A DNA stretch of 64,000 nucleotides, taken from Acholeplasmatales bacterium (lineage in GTDB: Bacteria; Bacillota_I; Bacilli_A; Acholeplasmatales; Anaeroplasmataceae). Position 1 is the stretch's first letter. The number at the start of each line of letters is the position of its first letter. The position numbers and the translations under genes are program-made. A model generated the notes under the pieces. It was not told the origin of the DNA. It was given only the letters and a program-made list of their open reading frames with translations, and did no database searches. Of the stretch, positions 7,774 to 17,113 are shown piece by piece. The DNA is taken from NCBI GenBank assembly GCA_900767915.1, contig CAAGAX010000060.1, forward strand, positions 103,340 through 167,339. Direction: 5' to 3'.

Positions 7774-8022
7774 ATGATAAAGTTTGAAGAGTTAATTGCT
7801 AGTTTAATTCTTCCTTTAGTAGCCTATCCTCAGGATGTAGAAATTGTGTTGTTAAACGAGACTGAAGATAATCTTGAGTATCAGGTTAAATTAAATCCAA
7901 GTGATTTAGGTCGTGTAATTGGTAAGAACGGTAATATTGCAAAGGCTATTCGTACTGTATTATACGCTGGTGCTTCTAAAGAAGGAAAGAAGATTCACCT
8001 AGATATTGATGGGAAAGAATAA
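7774..8022 (+). CDS. khpA: KH-domain RNA-binding protein KhpA (YlqC)
   Basis: 82 residues, SD AGAGGTG. A single type II KH domain with the GxxG-type loop inside VIGKNGNIAKAIRTVLYAGA (about residues 50-69). KhpA pairs with KhpB (Jag) to bind RNA and influences cell elongation and sRNA action in Gram-positives. The rpsP-khpA pairing is conserved. It ends directly at an intrinsic terminator. Confidence 0.93.
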   Translation: MIKFEELIASLILPLVAYPQDVEIVLLNETEDNLEYQVKLNPSDLGRVIGKNGNIAKAIRTVLYAGASKEGKKIHLDIDGKE

Positions 8023-8043
8023 AAGAGGGAAACCTCTTTTTTT
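8022..8043 (+). terminator. intrinsic terminator of rpsP-khpA
   Basis: AAAGAGG-gaaa-CCTCTTT stem (8022-8039) followed by T residues; it begins at the khpA stop codon. Confidence 0.9.
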
Positions 8044-8178
8044 TCTAAGTGATTAATACATGTATTATTTTATCAAAAATTTTATATTATTATTAGTCTA
8101 ATTAATTTTTTATTAAAATTTTGTTTATTTTTTAATCTTTTGGTAGTACAATTGACTTATATTTAAGGAGACTTTGTT

Positions 8179-9096
8179 ATGGCTATTAAAATTTATACGG
8201 ATGCTAGTTCAAATCTATTTAAAAAAATATTAGATGATAAAGGATTAGACATTGTCGTTTTACCGATGACACTAGAAATTGATGATAAAAAATATATATG
8301 CTATAAGGATGATATAGATGTTGAAGAGATGTCTAAGGATTTCTATTTGAAAATGCAAGAAGGTTTAAGACCAAAAACATCATTAATAAGTCCAGGATTA
8401 TTTATGGAGTCTTGCCAAGAAGAAATAAAAAAAGGTAATAAGGTAATATATATTTCATTAGCTAGTGGTATATCAGGAAGCTTTCAAAGTGCCACTTTAA
8501 TTAAAAATCAAATTAATGAAGAATATAATGATTATATAGTTGAAGTAATTGATTCTAAAACTGCAGGCTTTGGTGAAGGAATGATTGCTATAAAGGCATT
8601 TAATTATGTTAAAGAAGGATTAGAATTTCAAGATGTAGTTAAGAAGACTAATGAATATGTTTATAATGTAAGAAGTGAATTTACTGTTGACAATATTCAA
8701 TATTTAGCTCAAACTGGTAGAGTTTCTAAATTAGCTAGTACTATTGCTAGTGTATTATCAATAAAACCTTTATTATATGGCTCTAATGAGGGTAAAATAG
8801 AGGTTACTTCTAAGGTAAGAGGACGTAATATGGCAATTAATGCACTTGCAGATCAGGTGATAAAGAATATAAAGGATAAGAATAGCCTTGTTTATATTGC
8901 TCATTGTAATTCAATAGATTATGCTAATAAGCTTAAGGATTTATTAAATAAAGCTGATATTAATAATATAGAAATTTATTATTATGATTTGGTAACAGGA
9001 GCTCATGTAGGACCAGGTACAATAGCTGTTTTCTATGAGGGCGAAACACGAGAAATTGAAAAAAAGAATTTTATTCAATCTTTTTTACATAAATAA
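8179..9096 (+). CDS. DegV family fatty-acid-binding protein (first copy)
   Basis: 305 residues, SD AAGGAG. DegV/FakB fold: opening KIYTDASSNL (residues 4-13), the ligand-site region YISLASGISGSFQSA (about 95-109), and the C-terminal YDLVTGAHVGPGTIAVF (about 270-286). FakB proteins bind a fatty acid and present it to the kinase FakA for phosphorylation and phospholipid synthesis. A second DegV gene lies at 17806, so two ligand preferences are possible. It is flanked by its own terminator and appears monocistronic. Confidence 0.9.
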   Translation: MAIKIYTDASSNLFKKILDDKGLDIVVLPMTLEIDDKKYICYKDDIDVEEMSKDFYLKMQEGLRPKTSLISPGLFMESCQEEIKKGNKVIYISLASGISGSFQSATLIKNQINEEYNDYIVEVIDSKTAGFGEGMIAIKAFNYVKEGLEFQDVVKKTNEYVYNVRSEFTVDNIQYLAQTGRVSKLASTIASVLSIKPLLYGSNEGKIEVTSKVRGRNMAINALADQVIKNIKDKNSLVYIAHCNSIDYANKLKDLLNKADINNIEIYYYDLVTGAHVGPGTIAVFYEGETREIEKKNFIQSFLHK

Positions 9097-9102
9097 AAAA
9101 AG

Positions 9103-9135
9103 ATAGCACTTAGGTATTATATATTTAAGTGCTAT
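9103..9135 (+). terminator. terminator after the first degV
   Basis: ATAGCACTTA (9103-9112) pairs with TAAGTGCTAT (9126-9135) in a 10-bp perfect stem. The T-tract is weak (TATTATTA). The SD of the next gene follows closely. Confidence 0.6.
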
Positions 9136-9154
9136 TATTATTAGAGGTGCTTTA

Positions 9155-11149
9155 ATGGATAATAAATTTAGTTACTATATAAAAAAATATTTACCTTATT
9201 TATTGTTATTATTATTTACCTTTTTTGCTTGTTATTTATTATTTATTGCAAAAGGTTATCCTAATGGAGATGATTCTGATTATCATTTCGCTAATATTTA
9301 TGATCAATATAAAGCTTTATTAGAAGGAAATACAAGTTTAATATCCCCTTATCTTGCATCAGGCGTTGGAGTCGGTAAAAAGCTTTTTTATTCTCCTATT
9401 CCGCATTTAGTAGTTGCCTCTTTAGGAGTCATTTTAAAGCCCTTTAATATTTCTTTATTAACTAGCTTTAAAATTGTAATATTTCTTTCTATTTATATTT
9501 CTGGAATTTTTATGTATCGTTTAGGAATGCATATCTCAAAAAATAAGCTTATTCCTTCAATTGTTGCTGCTTCTATATTTGTATTATATCCTTATAGATT
9601 ATTTGATTTTTATTGTAGAATTGCCTTTGCTGAGGGTTTTGCAATTATGTTTTTACCATTATTTTATATGGGATTATATGATATATTAAATAATAAAAAT
9701 GAAAGAATATTACCTTATATTGAAGTAATTTTAGGAGCAGTTTTATTATTTTTATCTCATAATATTACAGCTTTATATGCTTTTGTTTTTGGTATTATTT
9801 ATATTATATTTAATTATAAAAAGGCTATTAAGCTATTTAAAAATAAGAATTTATTAATATATTCTATTATTTCTATTTGTTTAATTTTAGGTTTAGCCTT
9901 ATTTAATATTGTAACTCAGCTTGAACTACTAAGTATGAATTATTATAATATAAGTGAGCCTGAAAGAATGTGGACTAATATTGAAGCTGTTAAATCAAGA
10001 ACATATGATTGTTTAAGCTATTCTGGATTTTTAAATTTTTATTGGTTGACTAGCAATTATGGTAACTTTTTTTCATTTGATAATCTAACTATGTGCTTAG
10101 TATTATTTGTTTTATATTCTGGTTTAGCTATAGTTATTGATTTAGCTTTAAGTGAAGTAAAAGGTCTTAAATATTTTCATTTTATTATTTCATTTATTAT
10201 TTATTTCGTTTTAATAGGGATTACTAATAGCAGACTAGAGGTATTATTAGGTGGAATCATCTTTGCAGTATTATATTTATTTATTAGTATTTCTAAAGAA
10301 AAGGAAGATAATAGTAAAATATTTAAGAATATAGATTTTTGGTATTATATTGCAATGTCTTTGGTAGTATTGTTGTTAATTACACAGGATTTTGTTTGGG
10401 ATATAATGCCTGAAGCATTACTTAAAATTCAATTTCCATGGCGTTTATGGGCTTTTATAAGTTTATATGCATCAATTTTATTTATATATATATTAAGTTC
10501 ATCTAAAAGTAAATTTGTTGTTTATTTTATGGCTATTTTAACTGGTTTTTTAATGGTAGCTAATCAACCGTTATTAGAAAAACGATTAAATTATCAAAAT
10601 AGTGAAATTCCTTCCTTTAGATATGATATAGATGATGATGTTTATAATCATTTTATGTCGATAGGTGCATGCTTAGAGTATTATCCAAAATGCTTTTATC
10701 CTTCATCATCATATAAAAGTGAATATAGAAATTCATTATATTATAAAATTTATAATGAATTATATAGGAACTTTAATGGCAATCCTTATTCATTAGATCC
10801 TGTATTATTAGAAGGTAAAGGAAATATTGAAGTTATTAATAAAAAAGCACCGGTGTATGATATTAACTTTGTTATCTCTGAGGATTGTTTAGTTCAATTA
10901 CCTTTATTATATTATCCTGGATATAGTATTTCTATTGAAAATAGCAATGAAAAAATAAAAGCCATTGAGGTAGATGGATTAGTTTCATTTAAGTTGCAAA
11001 AGGGAGAATATCATATTACTACTAATTATATAGGAACTAATTCAATGAAAGCTTCTATGGTAATTAGATATATATCATATGCAGGTTTTATAGTATTTAG
11101 TTTCTATGGATTTATTATTGATATAAGAAGAAAAGAAGGATTATTTTAA
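9155..11149 (+). CDS. PTPS-related large integral membrane protein (GT-C-like)
   Basis: 664 residues, SD AGAGGTG. About a dozen hydrophobic helices start at residue 10. After the first helix comes the loop GDDSDYHFANIYDQ (about 38-51) and later GVGKKLFYSPIPHL. This arrangement of an acidic GDD..H motif and an FYSP motif is that of the 6-pyruvoyl-tetrahydropterin-synthase-related membrane family (PF10131) and of YfhO-like GT-C glycosyltransferases. The C-terminal 130 residues are an extracytoplasmic beta-rich domain and a last helix. A lipid-linked sugar transferase role is an inference. Its stop overlaps the TauE-like start by one base. Confidence 0.65.
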   Translation: MDNKFSYYIKKYLPYLLLLLFTFFACYLLFIAKGYPNGDDSDYHFANIYDQYKALLEGNTSLISPYLASGVGVGKKLFYSPIPHLVVASLGVILKPFNISLLTSFKIVIFLSIYISGIFMYRLGMHISKNKLIPSIVAASIFVLYPYRLFDFYCRIAFAEGFAIMFLPLFYMGLYDILNNKNERILPYIEVILGAVLLFLSHNITALYAFVFGIIYIIFNYKKAIKLFKNKNLLIYSIISICLILGLALFNIVTQLELLSMNYYNISEPERMWTNIEAVKSRTYDCLSYSGFLNFYWLTSNYGNFFSFDNLTMCLVLFVLYSGLAIVIDLALSEVKGLKYFHFIISFIIYFVLIGITNSRLEVLLGGIIFAVLYLFISISKEKEDNSKIFKNIDFWYYIAMSLVVLLLITQDFVWDIMPEALLKIQFPWRLWAFISLYASILFIYILSSSKSKFVVYFMAILTGFLMVANQPLLEKRLNYQNSEIPSFRYDIDDDVYNHFMSIGACLEYYPKCFYPSSSYKSEYRNSLYYKIYNELYRNFNGNPYSLDPVLLEGKGNIEVINKKAPVYDINFVISEDCLVQLPLLYYPGYSISIENSNEKIKAIEVDGLVSFKLQKGEYHITTNYIGTNSMKASMVIRYISYAGFIVFSFYGFIIDIRRKEGLF

Positions 11150-11922
11150 TGGATTTGTTTTTAAAAATATTTATTACCTTTTTAGCTGGAATGGGAGCTG
11201 GATTAGGTACAGGCTTTGCTGGAATGAGTGCTGCTGCGGTTATTACTCCTTTATTAGTTACTTTTTTGAAAATTGACCCCTTTATGGCTGTTGGAATAGC
11301 TTTAATATCTGATGTTTTAGCTAGCGGAGTTTCTGCTATTACCTATGGAAAGAATAAGAATTTGGATATTAAAAATGGTTTAGTTATGATGGTTTTTGTT
11401 TTAGGCTTTACTATTTTAGGTAGCTATGTTTCAAGCTTACTTCCATCTATGACAATGGGAACATTTTCTGTGGTAATGACATTTTTGTTAGGTGTAAAGT
11501 TTATTTTTAAGCCTGTTTTAGGAGTGAAGGAAAGTGTTCAAAATGAAACCAATAAAAAGAAGCTTATTAAATCTATTATTTTTGGTATATTGATTGGATT
11601 TATTTGTGGTTTTGTTGGAGCTGGTGGAGGAATGATGATGTTATTAGTTTTAACAACAGCTTTAGGCTATGAGTTGAAAAAAGCAGTTGGAACTAGTGTA
11701 TTTATTATGACATTTACAGCTTTAACTGGAGCGATATCTCATTTCGCTATTGGTGGTACTCCTGATTGGCTTATTTGTATACTATGCGTAGTTTTTACAT
11801 TTATATGGGCTAGAATTGCATCAGTAATAGCTAATAGGGTTAAACCTATTGTTTTGAATAGAATAACTGGTGTTATTCTTGTTGTTTTAGGAATAGTTGT
11901 TTTGATATTTCAATTTTGTTAA
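11149..11922 (+). CDS. TauE/SafE family sulfite or organosulfonate exporter-like permease
   Basis: 257 residues with eight hydrophobic segments in two repeated halves. Each half opens with a glycine-rich motif: GMGAGLGTGFAGMSAAAVIT (about 15-34) and GFICGFVGAGGGMMMLLVLT (about 149-168). That duplicated pattern is characteristic of the TauE/SafE family (PF01925). Substrates in the family range over sulfite, sulfoacetate and others; none can be chosen from this context. The ATG overlaps the stop of the upstream gene, so the two are an operon. A strong terminator follows. Confidence 0.9.
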   Translation: MDLFLKIFITFLAGMGAGLGTGFAGMSAAAVITPLLVTFLKIDPFMAVGIALISDVLASGVSAITYGKNKNLDIKNGLVMMVFVLGFTILGSYVSSLLPSMTMGTFSVVMTFLLGVKFIFKPVLGVKESVQNETNKKKLIKSIIFGILIGFICGFVGAGGGMMMLLVLTTALGYELKKAVGTSVFIMTFTALTGAISHFAIGGTPDWLICILCVVFTFIWARIASVIANRVKPIVLNRITGVILVVLGIVVLIFQFC

Positions 11923-11924
11923 TT

Positions 11925-11961
11925 AAAAAGCATAGAATTTATATAATGTTCTATGCTTTTT
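11925..11961 (+). terminator. intrinsic terminator after the TauE-like gene
   Basis: AAAAAGCATAGAA pairs perfectly with TTCTATGCTTTTT (13 bp) around an 11-nt loop, with A and T tracts on both sides. Confidence 0.9.
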
Positions 11962-12037
11962 TTAGGATCTATATTTAAATATTATATATTGAACTTATTA
12001 AAGGAGGACTATTTTTTTAAAAAGCATATAAAAACTG

Positions 12038-12066
12038 TTGACAATTAATTTTATTTTATGTATAAT
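12038..12066 (+). promoter_or_regulatory. sigma-A promoter of tRNA-Leu
   Basis: TTGACA (12038-12043), 17-nt spacer, TATAAT (12061-12066), 34 nt before the tRNA. Confidence 0.85.
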
Positions 12067-12099
12067 TAATCACGCAATCGCTTGATTGTTTATCTATAT

Positions 12100-12183
12100 G
12101 CCCGAATGGCGGAACTGGCAGACGCGCTAGACTTAGAATCTAGTTCCCTCGGAGTGCAGGTTCGATTCCTGTTTCGGGCACCA
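12100..12183 (+). tRNA. tRNA-Leu (anticodon TAG)
   Basis: 84 nt with encoded CCA. The acceptor stem GCCCGAA/TTCGGGC is perfect. The anticodon stem CTAGA/TCTAG encloses loop CTTAGAA, giving TAG. The long variable arm TTCCCTCGGAGT is of the class II type, and the T-loop is TTCGATT. The DNA immediately downstream is a worn mobile-element relic, so this tRNA 3' end was probably an integration site. Confidence 0.95.
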
Positions 12184-12508
12184 GTATTGTAATTATAAGG
12201 TTGATACTTGTTGTCAGCCTTTTATTTTTGCTAAAACGTACTAAAATAGCCTTATTTAATTAATTTTTGCCTATATTTCTCTTTTACGTCATGAGATCCG
12301 GCTTTATTCTTAATGAATTTATAGCTAAAATCTTATGACTTTTTTGTTTTTAAAATAGCTGCTTACACGATTTATAGCAAGGGTGCTAGTAAATTGACAC
12401 GATTACTATTTATACCTCTTTTATCTCTTATTTTTCTCAAAACAGTGGCAAAATTAGCATAAAATGTTATAATTCCTCTAAATAGAGAAAATAATGGAGG
12501 ATTCCGTG
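12184..12508. other. gene-free left edge of the tRNA-Leu island
   Basis: About 325 bases. The hairpin-like AAGGTTGATACTTGTTGTCAGCCTT lies just after the tRNA. On the minus strand a short open stretch ends KEKYRQKLIK-stop near 12259; it could be the last residues of an integrase but is too short to support. A promoter-like TTGACA/TATAAT pair is not evident; ATGTTATAAT at 12463-12472 may serve the XRE gene. Confidence 0.4.
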
Positions 12509-12703
12509 ATGAACTATGCAGAAGCGGTTAAAACCTTGAGAAAGAAAATGATATTTTCACAAATGGAATTTGCTGATTATCTCGGCGTCTCTTTCGGAAC
12601 TATCAATAGGTGGGAGAATGATAGATTCACTCCTACTGTTAAGGCTAAAAGAAAATTAGCGCCATTATTTAAGGAATATAATATTGAAGTTACCGAGGAT
12701 TAG
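12509..12703 (+). CDS. XRE-family helix-turn-helix regulator
   Basis: 64 residues from the ATG at 12509, with GGAGG 8 nt upstream; an earlier ATG at 12494 overlaps that SD. A single HTH_3 domain: MEFADYLGVSFGTINRWEND (about residues 20-39) is the classic Cro/C1 helix-turn-helix. It contains more G+C (for example CTCGGCGTC) than the housekeeping genes, indicating transfer. It sits 12 nt before a truncated helicase gene and 3' of a tRNA. Probably the surviving regulator of an integrated element; it looks intact. Confidence 0.8.
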   Translation: MNYAEAVKTLRKKMIFSQMEFADYLGVSFGTINRWENDRFTPTVKAKRKLAPLFKEYNIEVTED

Positions 12704-12715
12704 GAGTGATAGTTC

Positions 12716-13252
12716 ATGTTTCAAAAGCTGAAATTTAAAGAAGCTAATGACAAACAACTTGAAGCAATAAAAAATATCAACGGTCCTCTTTTGATTGTGG
12801 CAGGACCTGGCACTGGCAAAACCTATACTTTGATAAACAGAGCTTTGAATTTGATTGTCAATTATGGAGTGTCTCTATCATCAATCTTGTTTGCCACCTT
12901 CACTGAAAAAGCGGCTAATGAATTGATAACAAGATTGTCTGTTGAGCTTGCCAAGTACAATATCGATTTTAACCCCGAGGATATGTATATCGGAACATTC
13001 CATTCAATTTGCTTGAAAATAATCAAAGACAACGTGAGCCTTTCAACACTGAAAAAGAACTTTAAATTGTATTACCAGTTTGATCAGCAATATTTCATAT
13101 ACAGGCATTTTGGCGATTTTAAAAGTATACCTCAGTTTGATTTTTATTTTAAGAATGGTAGCTACTGGGATAAATGCTCTTCAATAATGAAGATATTATT
13201 GCAAGAAAGGTTAACAAAATTGAATAAAAAAAGAAGAAAAAAACAAGCGTGA
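12716..13252 (+). pseudogene. N-terminal stub of a UvrD/PcrA-type helicase
   Basis: 178 residues from the ATG at 12716, the N-terminal part of a superfamily 1 helicase. Visible are the Q-motif region (NDKQLEAIKNI, about 10-20), Walker A VAGPGTGKTYTL (about 28-39), motif Ia FATFTEKAANEL (about 60-71) and motif Ib YIGTFHSICLKI (about 93-104). Family members normally exceed 650 residues; Walker B, domain 2 and the rest are missing. The frame ends in a lysine-rich run and the following DNA does not continue the domain. GC is higher than in flanking genes. Such helicases next to an XRE regulator are common in defence or mobile elements. The stub should be inactive. Confidence 0.8.
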
Positions 13253-13494
13253 TGCCCAAATATGGCTTAAACACTTGGCTTTTTTATCTTGAAAATTTTG
13301 TACGTATATTATGTGACTACTTGAAAATTTCTATTTTAGTTTTTAATGACTTTAATAGTATCTTTACAATAGGTGATATCATACCAAAGTATATAGAGAT
13401 GGAATCAAATGTATTTTTTGATTTGGAAATGATTATAAGAAATATTATGAAACTAAAACCAAAAGAGGAGGATAAGAAGGATGAACCAAGTTGA
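13249..13494 (+). pseudogene. remnant open frame, unknown family
   Basis: 81 codons overlapping the helicase stub by 4 nt, with no SD. The end (FFDLEMIIRNIMKLKPKEED) looks like genuine protein. Other frames continue with protein-like sequence up to about 13570 (for example KIETLFVKWRLDYELLENYI), which suggests a frameshifted C-terminal part of a larger gene. I do not recognise it. Confidence 0.35.
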
Positions 13495-13654
13495 TAGAAA
13501 CGCAAAAAGAGAAAATTGAAACATTATTTGTTAAATGGAGACTTGATTATGAGTTGCTAGAAAACTATATTGAAATCTATTAGCCACCTTATTAAGAAAA
13601 ATACTTGAAAAAAGTGCAGTCATATAGCAGAATTAGTTTAGAAGGTGATTAACA

Positions 13655-13981
13655 ATGGGAATTAAGCTTGAAAATTATAGTAGTAGATAAAACGATTGCT
13701 TTATATTAAAAAATTTTAAAGTATTTCAAATTGTTGGTCCAAAATGGTTTGGTAAAACATGGATTAGTATGCATTATGGTAATTTTATTGTTATATTAAC
13801 TGACATAGAGAAAATAAAACTAGCTATGCTTAATCCAAAAATTATTTTAAACGAGGACATTCTAAAGGTTAGTGATGAGTGGCAACTAGTACCAGAATTT
13901 AGAGATGCAATTAGAAATAAATATGATTTAAAAAAGACAAAGGGAAATTTTATTTTAACTGGTTCAATTGCTTTGCTATAA
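13655..13981 (+). pseudogene. nonsense-mutated AAA_14/DUF4143 ATPase fragment
   Basis: ATG at 13655 with SD GAAGGTGAT. The frame stops at TAA 13688-13690 and then continues unbroken to 13981. Read through the stop it gives the N-terminus of the predicted ATPase family PF13173: P-loop QIVGPKWFGKTW, then NPKIILNEDILKVSDEWQLV (Walker B and following DEWQ) and GNFILTGS (sensor 1). The C-terminal DUF4143 half is absent. These ATPases are common in mobile or accessory regions of gut bacteria. Both the premature stop and the truncation indicate decay. Confidence 0.8.
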
Positions 13982-14434
13982 AAAAAGTGAAATCAAAACT
14001 TTTTATTCTGAATCTAATAAAAAAATAATATTATTAATATTTTAGCTATAAAGGAATATAAGTTAATTAATTATTCGTGTAGTAAAAATATTAATGGATT
14101 ATTAGAAATGTTTTAATTTTATAATAAAGGAATATTACTTTTACTAACAATAATCTTTTATATTATGATTTTATTATATTGTATTTTCTATAGTAATATT
14201 AAAATTAATTTCAAGATTTAGATATATGAATTTAATTCTTCTTGATATAATCCTATATCAGTAGCATTAAAATAAATAAATTAATTTATTTAAATTTTAG
14301 ATAAATTAGTGTATGAATTAAGATTTTATCAATTATTTTTCTACTAAATTCTTTTATATTTTTAAAATTTTATTGATTTTAATTTTTATATTGATTTATA
14401 ATTCACTTATAAAATATATATTAAAGAGGAACTT
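13982..14434. other. gene-free right edge of the tRNA-Leu island
   Basis: About 450 very AT-rich bases with stops in all frames. There is no hairpin of note and no copy of the tRNA-Leu 3' end that would mark an attachment site. Probably eroded remains of the ATPase gene and of the island end. Confidence 0.5.
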
Positions 14435-15235
14435 ATGGAATATATTATTTTAAGAAATAATTTAAAAATGCCTTTAATTGGTTTTGGTACTGCAAGACTA
14501 GAAGGTGATGAATGTTATATGGCAGTTAGTAATGCAATTAAGGTTGGATATAGACATTTTGATACGGCTGACATGTATAATAATGAGGCTGATGTTGGAA
14601 AGGCTATATATGATAGTAAAATACCTAGAAATGAATTTTTTATAACAACAAAGCTATATCATAAAACAAATACTTATGAATTAGCTTTAGAACAAATAAA
14701 TAAATCATTAGAGAATTTAAAGGTGGATTATATAGATTTAATGTTAATACATGAACCATTTATAGGTGATGATAAGGTATATAATGCAATTATAGAAGAA
14801 TATAAAAAAGGTAGAATTAAAGCTATAGGAGTTTCTAACTTTAATATTGAATATTTAGAAGAATTTATGAATAAGGTTGAAATTATTCCTATGATTAATC
14901 AGGTTGAATGTCATCCTTATTTTCAAGAGCTTAAGCTTTTAGAACATATGAAAAAATATGGAATTGTTATGGAATCATATTCTCCATTTACTGCCTCAGT
15001 TAAAGATATTGATAATGATAAAGTATTATTAGAAATTAGTAAAAATCATAATAGAAGTATTAGACAGATCATTCTTAGATATTTTATAGAAAAGGAAATA
15101 CCTTGTATTCCTAAAACATCTAAAATTGAAAGAATGAAGGAGAATTTTGATGTATTTTCTTTTAAGCTTTCTAATGAAGAAATTAAAAGAATAGAGGGTT
15201 TAGATTTAAACATAAGTCTTTTTGGATGGAATTAA
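14435..15235 (+). CDS. aldo/keto reductase
   Basis: 266 residues, SD AAAGAGG. NADPH-dependent carbonyl reductase fold. Catalytic tetrad candidates: Asp and Tyr in FDTADMYNNEADVGKAI (about 42-58), Lys in FITTKLYH (about 72) and His in DLMLIHEPF (about 105). The cofactor loop is represented by GVSNFNIEYLE and IPKTSKIERMKENF (about 228-241). The length is typical of the AKR5 group (2,5-diketo-gluconate reductase-like). Substrate unknown. It stands alone between the island and an ABC-F gene. Confidence 0.92.
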   Translation: MEYIILRNNLKMPLIGFGTARLEGDECYMAVSNAIKVGYRHFDTADMYNNEADVGKAIYDSKIPRNEFFITTKLYHKTNTYELALEQINKSLENLKVDYIDLMLIHEPFIGDDKVYNAIIEEYKKGRIKAIGVSNFNIEYLEEFMNKVEIIPMINQVECHPYFQELKLLEHMKKYGIVMESYSPFTASVKDIDNDKVLLEISKNHNRSIRQIILRYFIEKEIPCIPKTSKIERMKENFDVFSFKLSNEEIKRIEGLDLNISLFGWN

Positions 15236-15367
15236 TTTTTTTATTGATAAAATAATTTTATAAATTATAATAGATATATAAAAATAAGCTAATTATAAGG
15301 GAATAATGGATTAAATAATAGCTTAATATAAATTTAAAGGTGGTGTAGCATTTTCCTAATAATCCAA

Positions 15368-17113
15368 ATGTGTATTATGAATATAAATTTTGAAAATGTT
15401 TCTTTTAAATATATAGAAAAATATGTATTAAAGGATGCTTCTTTTTCTATAACAGATAATGATAAGGTTGGATTAATTGGCGTTAATGGTACAGGTAAAA
15501 CAACATTATTAAAACTTATTTTAGGTATAGAAAAGCCTATTTCTGGAAATATATTAATTAGTGGTGGTATGAGAATTAATTATCTACCTCAAACACCAAT
15601 ATTTGATGAAAAAAAGAGTCTTTTTGATATTGTTATGGAGGAAAATTGTAAGGAATTTCCTATCCAAGAATATGAAGCTAAATCGATATTAAGCAAAATG
15701 GGTTTTACTGATACATCTATTACTACAGCTAAAATGAGTGGAGGTCAATTAAAAAGAGTTGCTTTAGCAAAGGTTTTAGTTACACCATGTGATATATTAT
15801 TGCTAGATGAGCCTACTAACCATTTAGATAATGAGCTTATTGTTTGGCTTGAAAAATATTTAATTAAATGGAAAAAAGGTTTATTAATGGTAACTCATGA
15901 TAGATATTTTTTACAAAGAGTTTGTAATAAGATGATGGAGCTTGATTTTGGTAAAATATATTTATATGATGCTAATTATGAATTATTCTTAGAATTAAAG
16001 GAAAAAAGAATTGAAGATGAAGCTTTAAGAGAAAAAAGATTAAAATCATTTTTAAAAAGTGAAAGAAATTGGATGACTCGAGGAGTAGAGGCTAGAAGAA
16101 CTAAGAGTAAAAGTAGAATTGAAAGGTTTAATGAATTAAGTAAAATTGAATTTAATGAACAAAAATCTATGGAGCTTTCAAGTATAGCCACACGTTTAGG
16201 TAAGAAGCTAATTTCAGTTCATGATGGCAGTAAAGCTTTTGGTGATAAGGAATTATTTTCTTATTTTAGCTTTGATTTAAATAAAAGTGATATTATTGGT
16301 ATTGTTGGAGATAATGGATGTGGTAAAACAACATTATTTAAAATAATAATGGGTCTTGAAAATCTTGATAATGGAGAATTGATTAAAGGTGAAACATTAA
16401 ATATTGGTTATTTACCACAGCATTTAGAGCTAATTGATCCTGAAATTAGAGTTATTGATTATATTAAAAATGAAAAATCTCAAATAGAGACATTAGATGG
16501 AATTATTCCTGCATCTACATTGCTTGAAAATTTTTTATTTGATAAGGAATTACAATATTCTAAGGTTAAGATGTTATCTGGTGGAGAAAAAAGAAGATTA
16601 CAGCTTGTTAAGGTTTTAATAAATAATCCTAATATTTTATTGTTTGATGAACCAACTAATGATTTAGATTTATATACTCTTGAAATATTAGAGGATTATT
16701 TAATGAAATTTAAAGGGCCTGTAATGGTTATAAGTCATGATAGATATTTTTTAGATAAGATATGTAATAAGCTATTTATATTTAATAATGGATATATTGA
16801 AGAATCTAGTTTATCATTTAGTGAATATTTAGAAAACCTAGAGCCTGTTAAAAATGAAAAGAGTAGCTCTAATTATAAAAATACTAATAAAATGTCTGCA
16901 TCATTGAGAAATGAGCTTTCTAAGCTTGAGGAGGATATGCCTAAGGTTGAAGCGAAAATTAATGAGCTTAAGGAATCATTAAAATTAGAATCTACAGATT
17001 ATAAGAAGCTTATGGAATTAAATAATGAAATAGAAGAAAATGAAAAGCAATTAGATAAAATGATGGAAAGATTTTTTGAGCTTGATGCGATTAGAGAGGA
17101 GTATAAGAAATGA
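15368..17113 (+). CDS. ABC-F family ATPase (ribosome-associated)
   Basis: 581 residues; the ATG at 15377 is the other possible start. Two ABC domains without membrane segments: Walker A GVNGTGKTTLL (about 39), signature MSGGQLKRV (about 122), Walker B LLLDEPTNHLD; second Walker A GDNGCGKTTLF (about 314), signature LSGGEKRRLQL (about 402), LLFDEPTNDLD. The region between (about 205-265) is the charged P-site tRNA interaction motif (KSERNWMTRGVEARRTKSKS). ABC-F proteins act on the ribosome in translation or antibiotic protection. Oddity: neither ATG has a nearby SD; the best SD-like AAAGGTGGTG lies 22-30 nt upstream. A coiled-coil tail ends the protein. It overlaps the next gene by 4 nt. Confidence 0.9.
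   Translation: MCIMNINFENVSFKYIEKYVLKDASFSITDNDKVGLIGVNGTGKTTLLKLILGIEKPISGNILISGGMRINYLPQTPIFDEKKSLFDIVMEENCKEFPIQEYEAKSILSKMGFTDTSITTAKMSGGQLKRVALAKVLVTPCDILLLDEPTNHLDNELIVWLEKYLIKWKKGLLMVTHDRYFLQRVCNKMMELDFGKIYLYDANYELFLELKEKRIEDEALREKRLKSFLKSERNWMTRGVEARRTKSKSRIERFNELSKIEFNEQKSMELSSIATRLGKKLISVHDGSKAFGDKELFSYFSFDLNKSDIIGIVGDNGCGKTTLFKIIMGLENLDNGELIKGETLNIGYLPQHLELIDPEIRVIDYIKNEKSQIETLDGIIPASTLLENFLFDKELQYSKVKMLSGGEKRRLQLVKVLINNPNILLFDEPTNDLDLYTLEILEDYLMKFKGPVMVISHDRYFLDKICNKLFIFNNGYIEESSLSFSEYLENLEPVKNEKSSSNYKNTNKMSASLRNELSKLEEDMPKVEAKINELKESLKLESTDYKKLMELNNEIEENEKQLDKMMERFFELDAIREEYKK

Noticed and set aside
12184..12360. A minus-strand integrase gene next to tRNA-Leu.
   Set aside because: Only about 27 codons are open and the catalytic tyrosine region cannot be recognised; too little to call.
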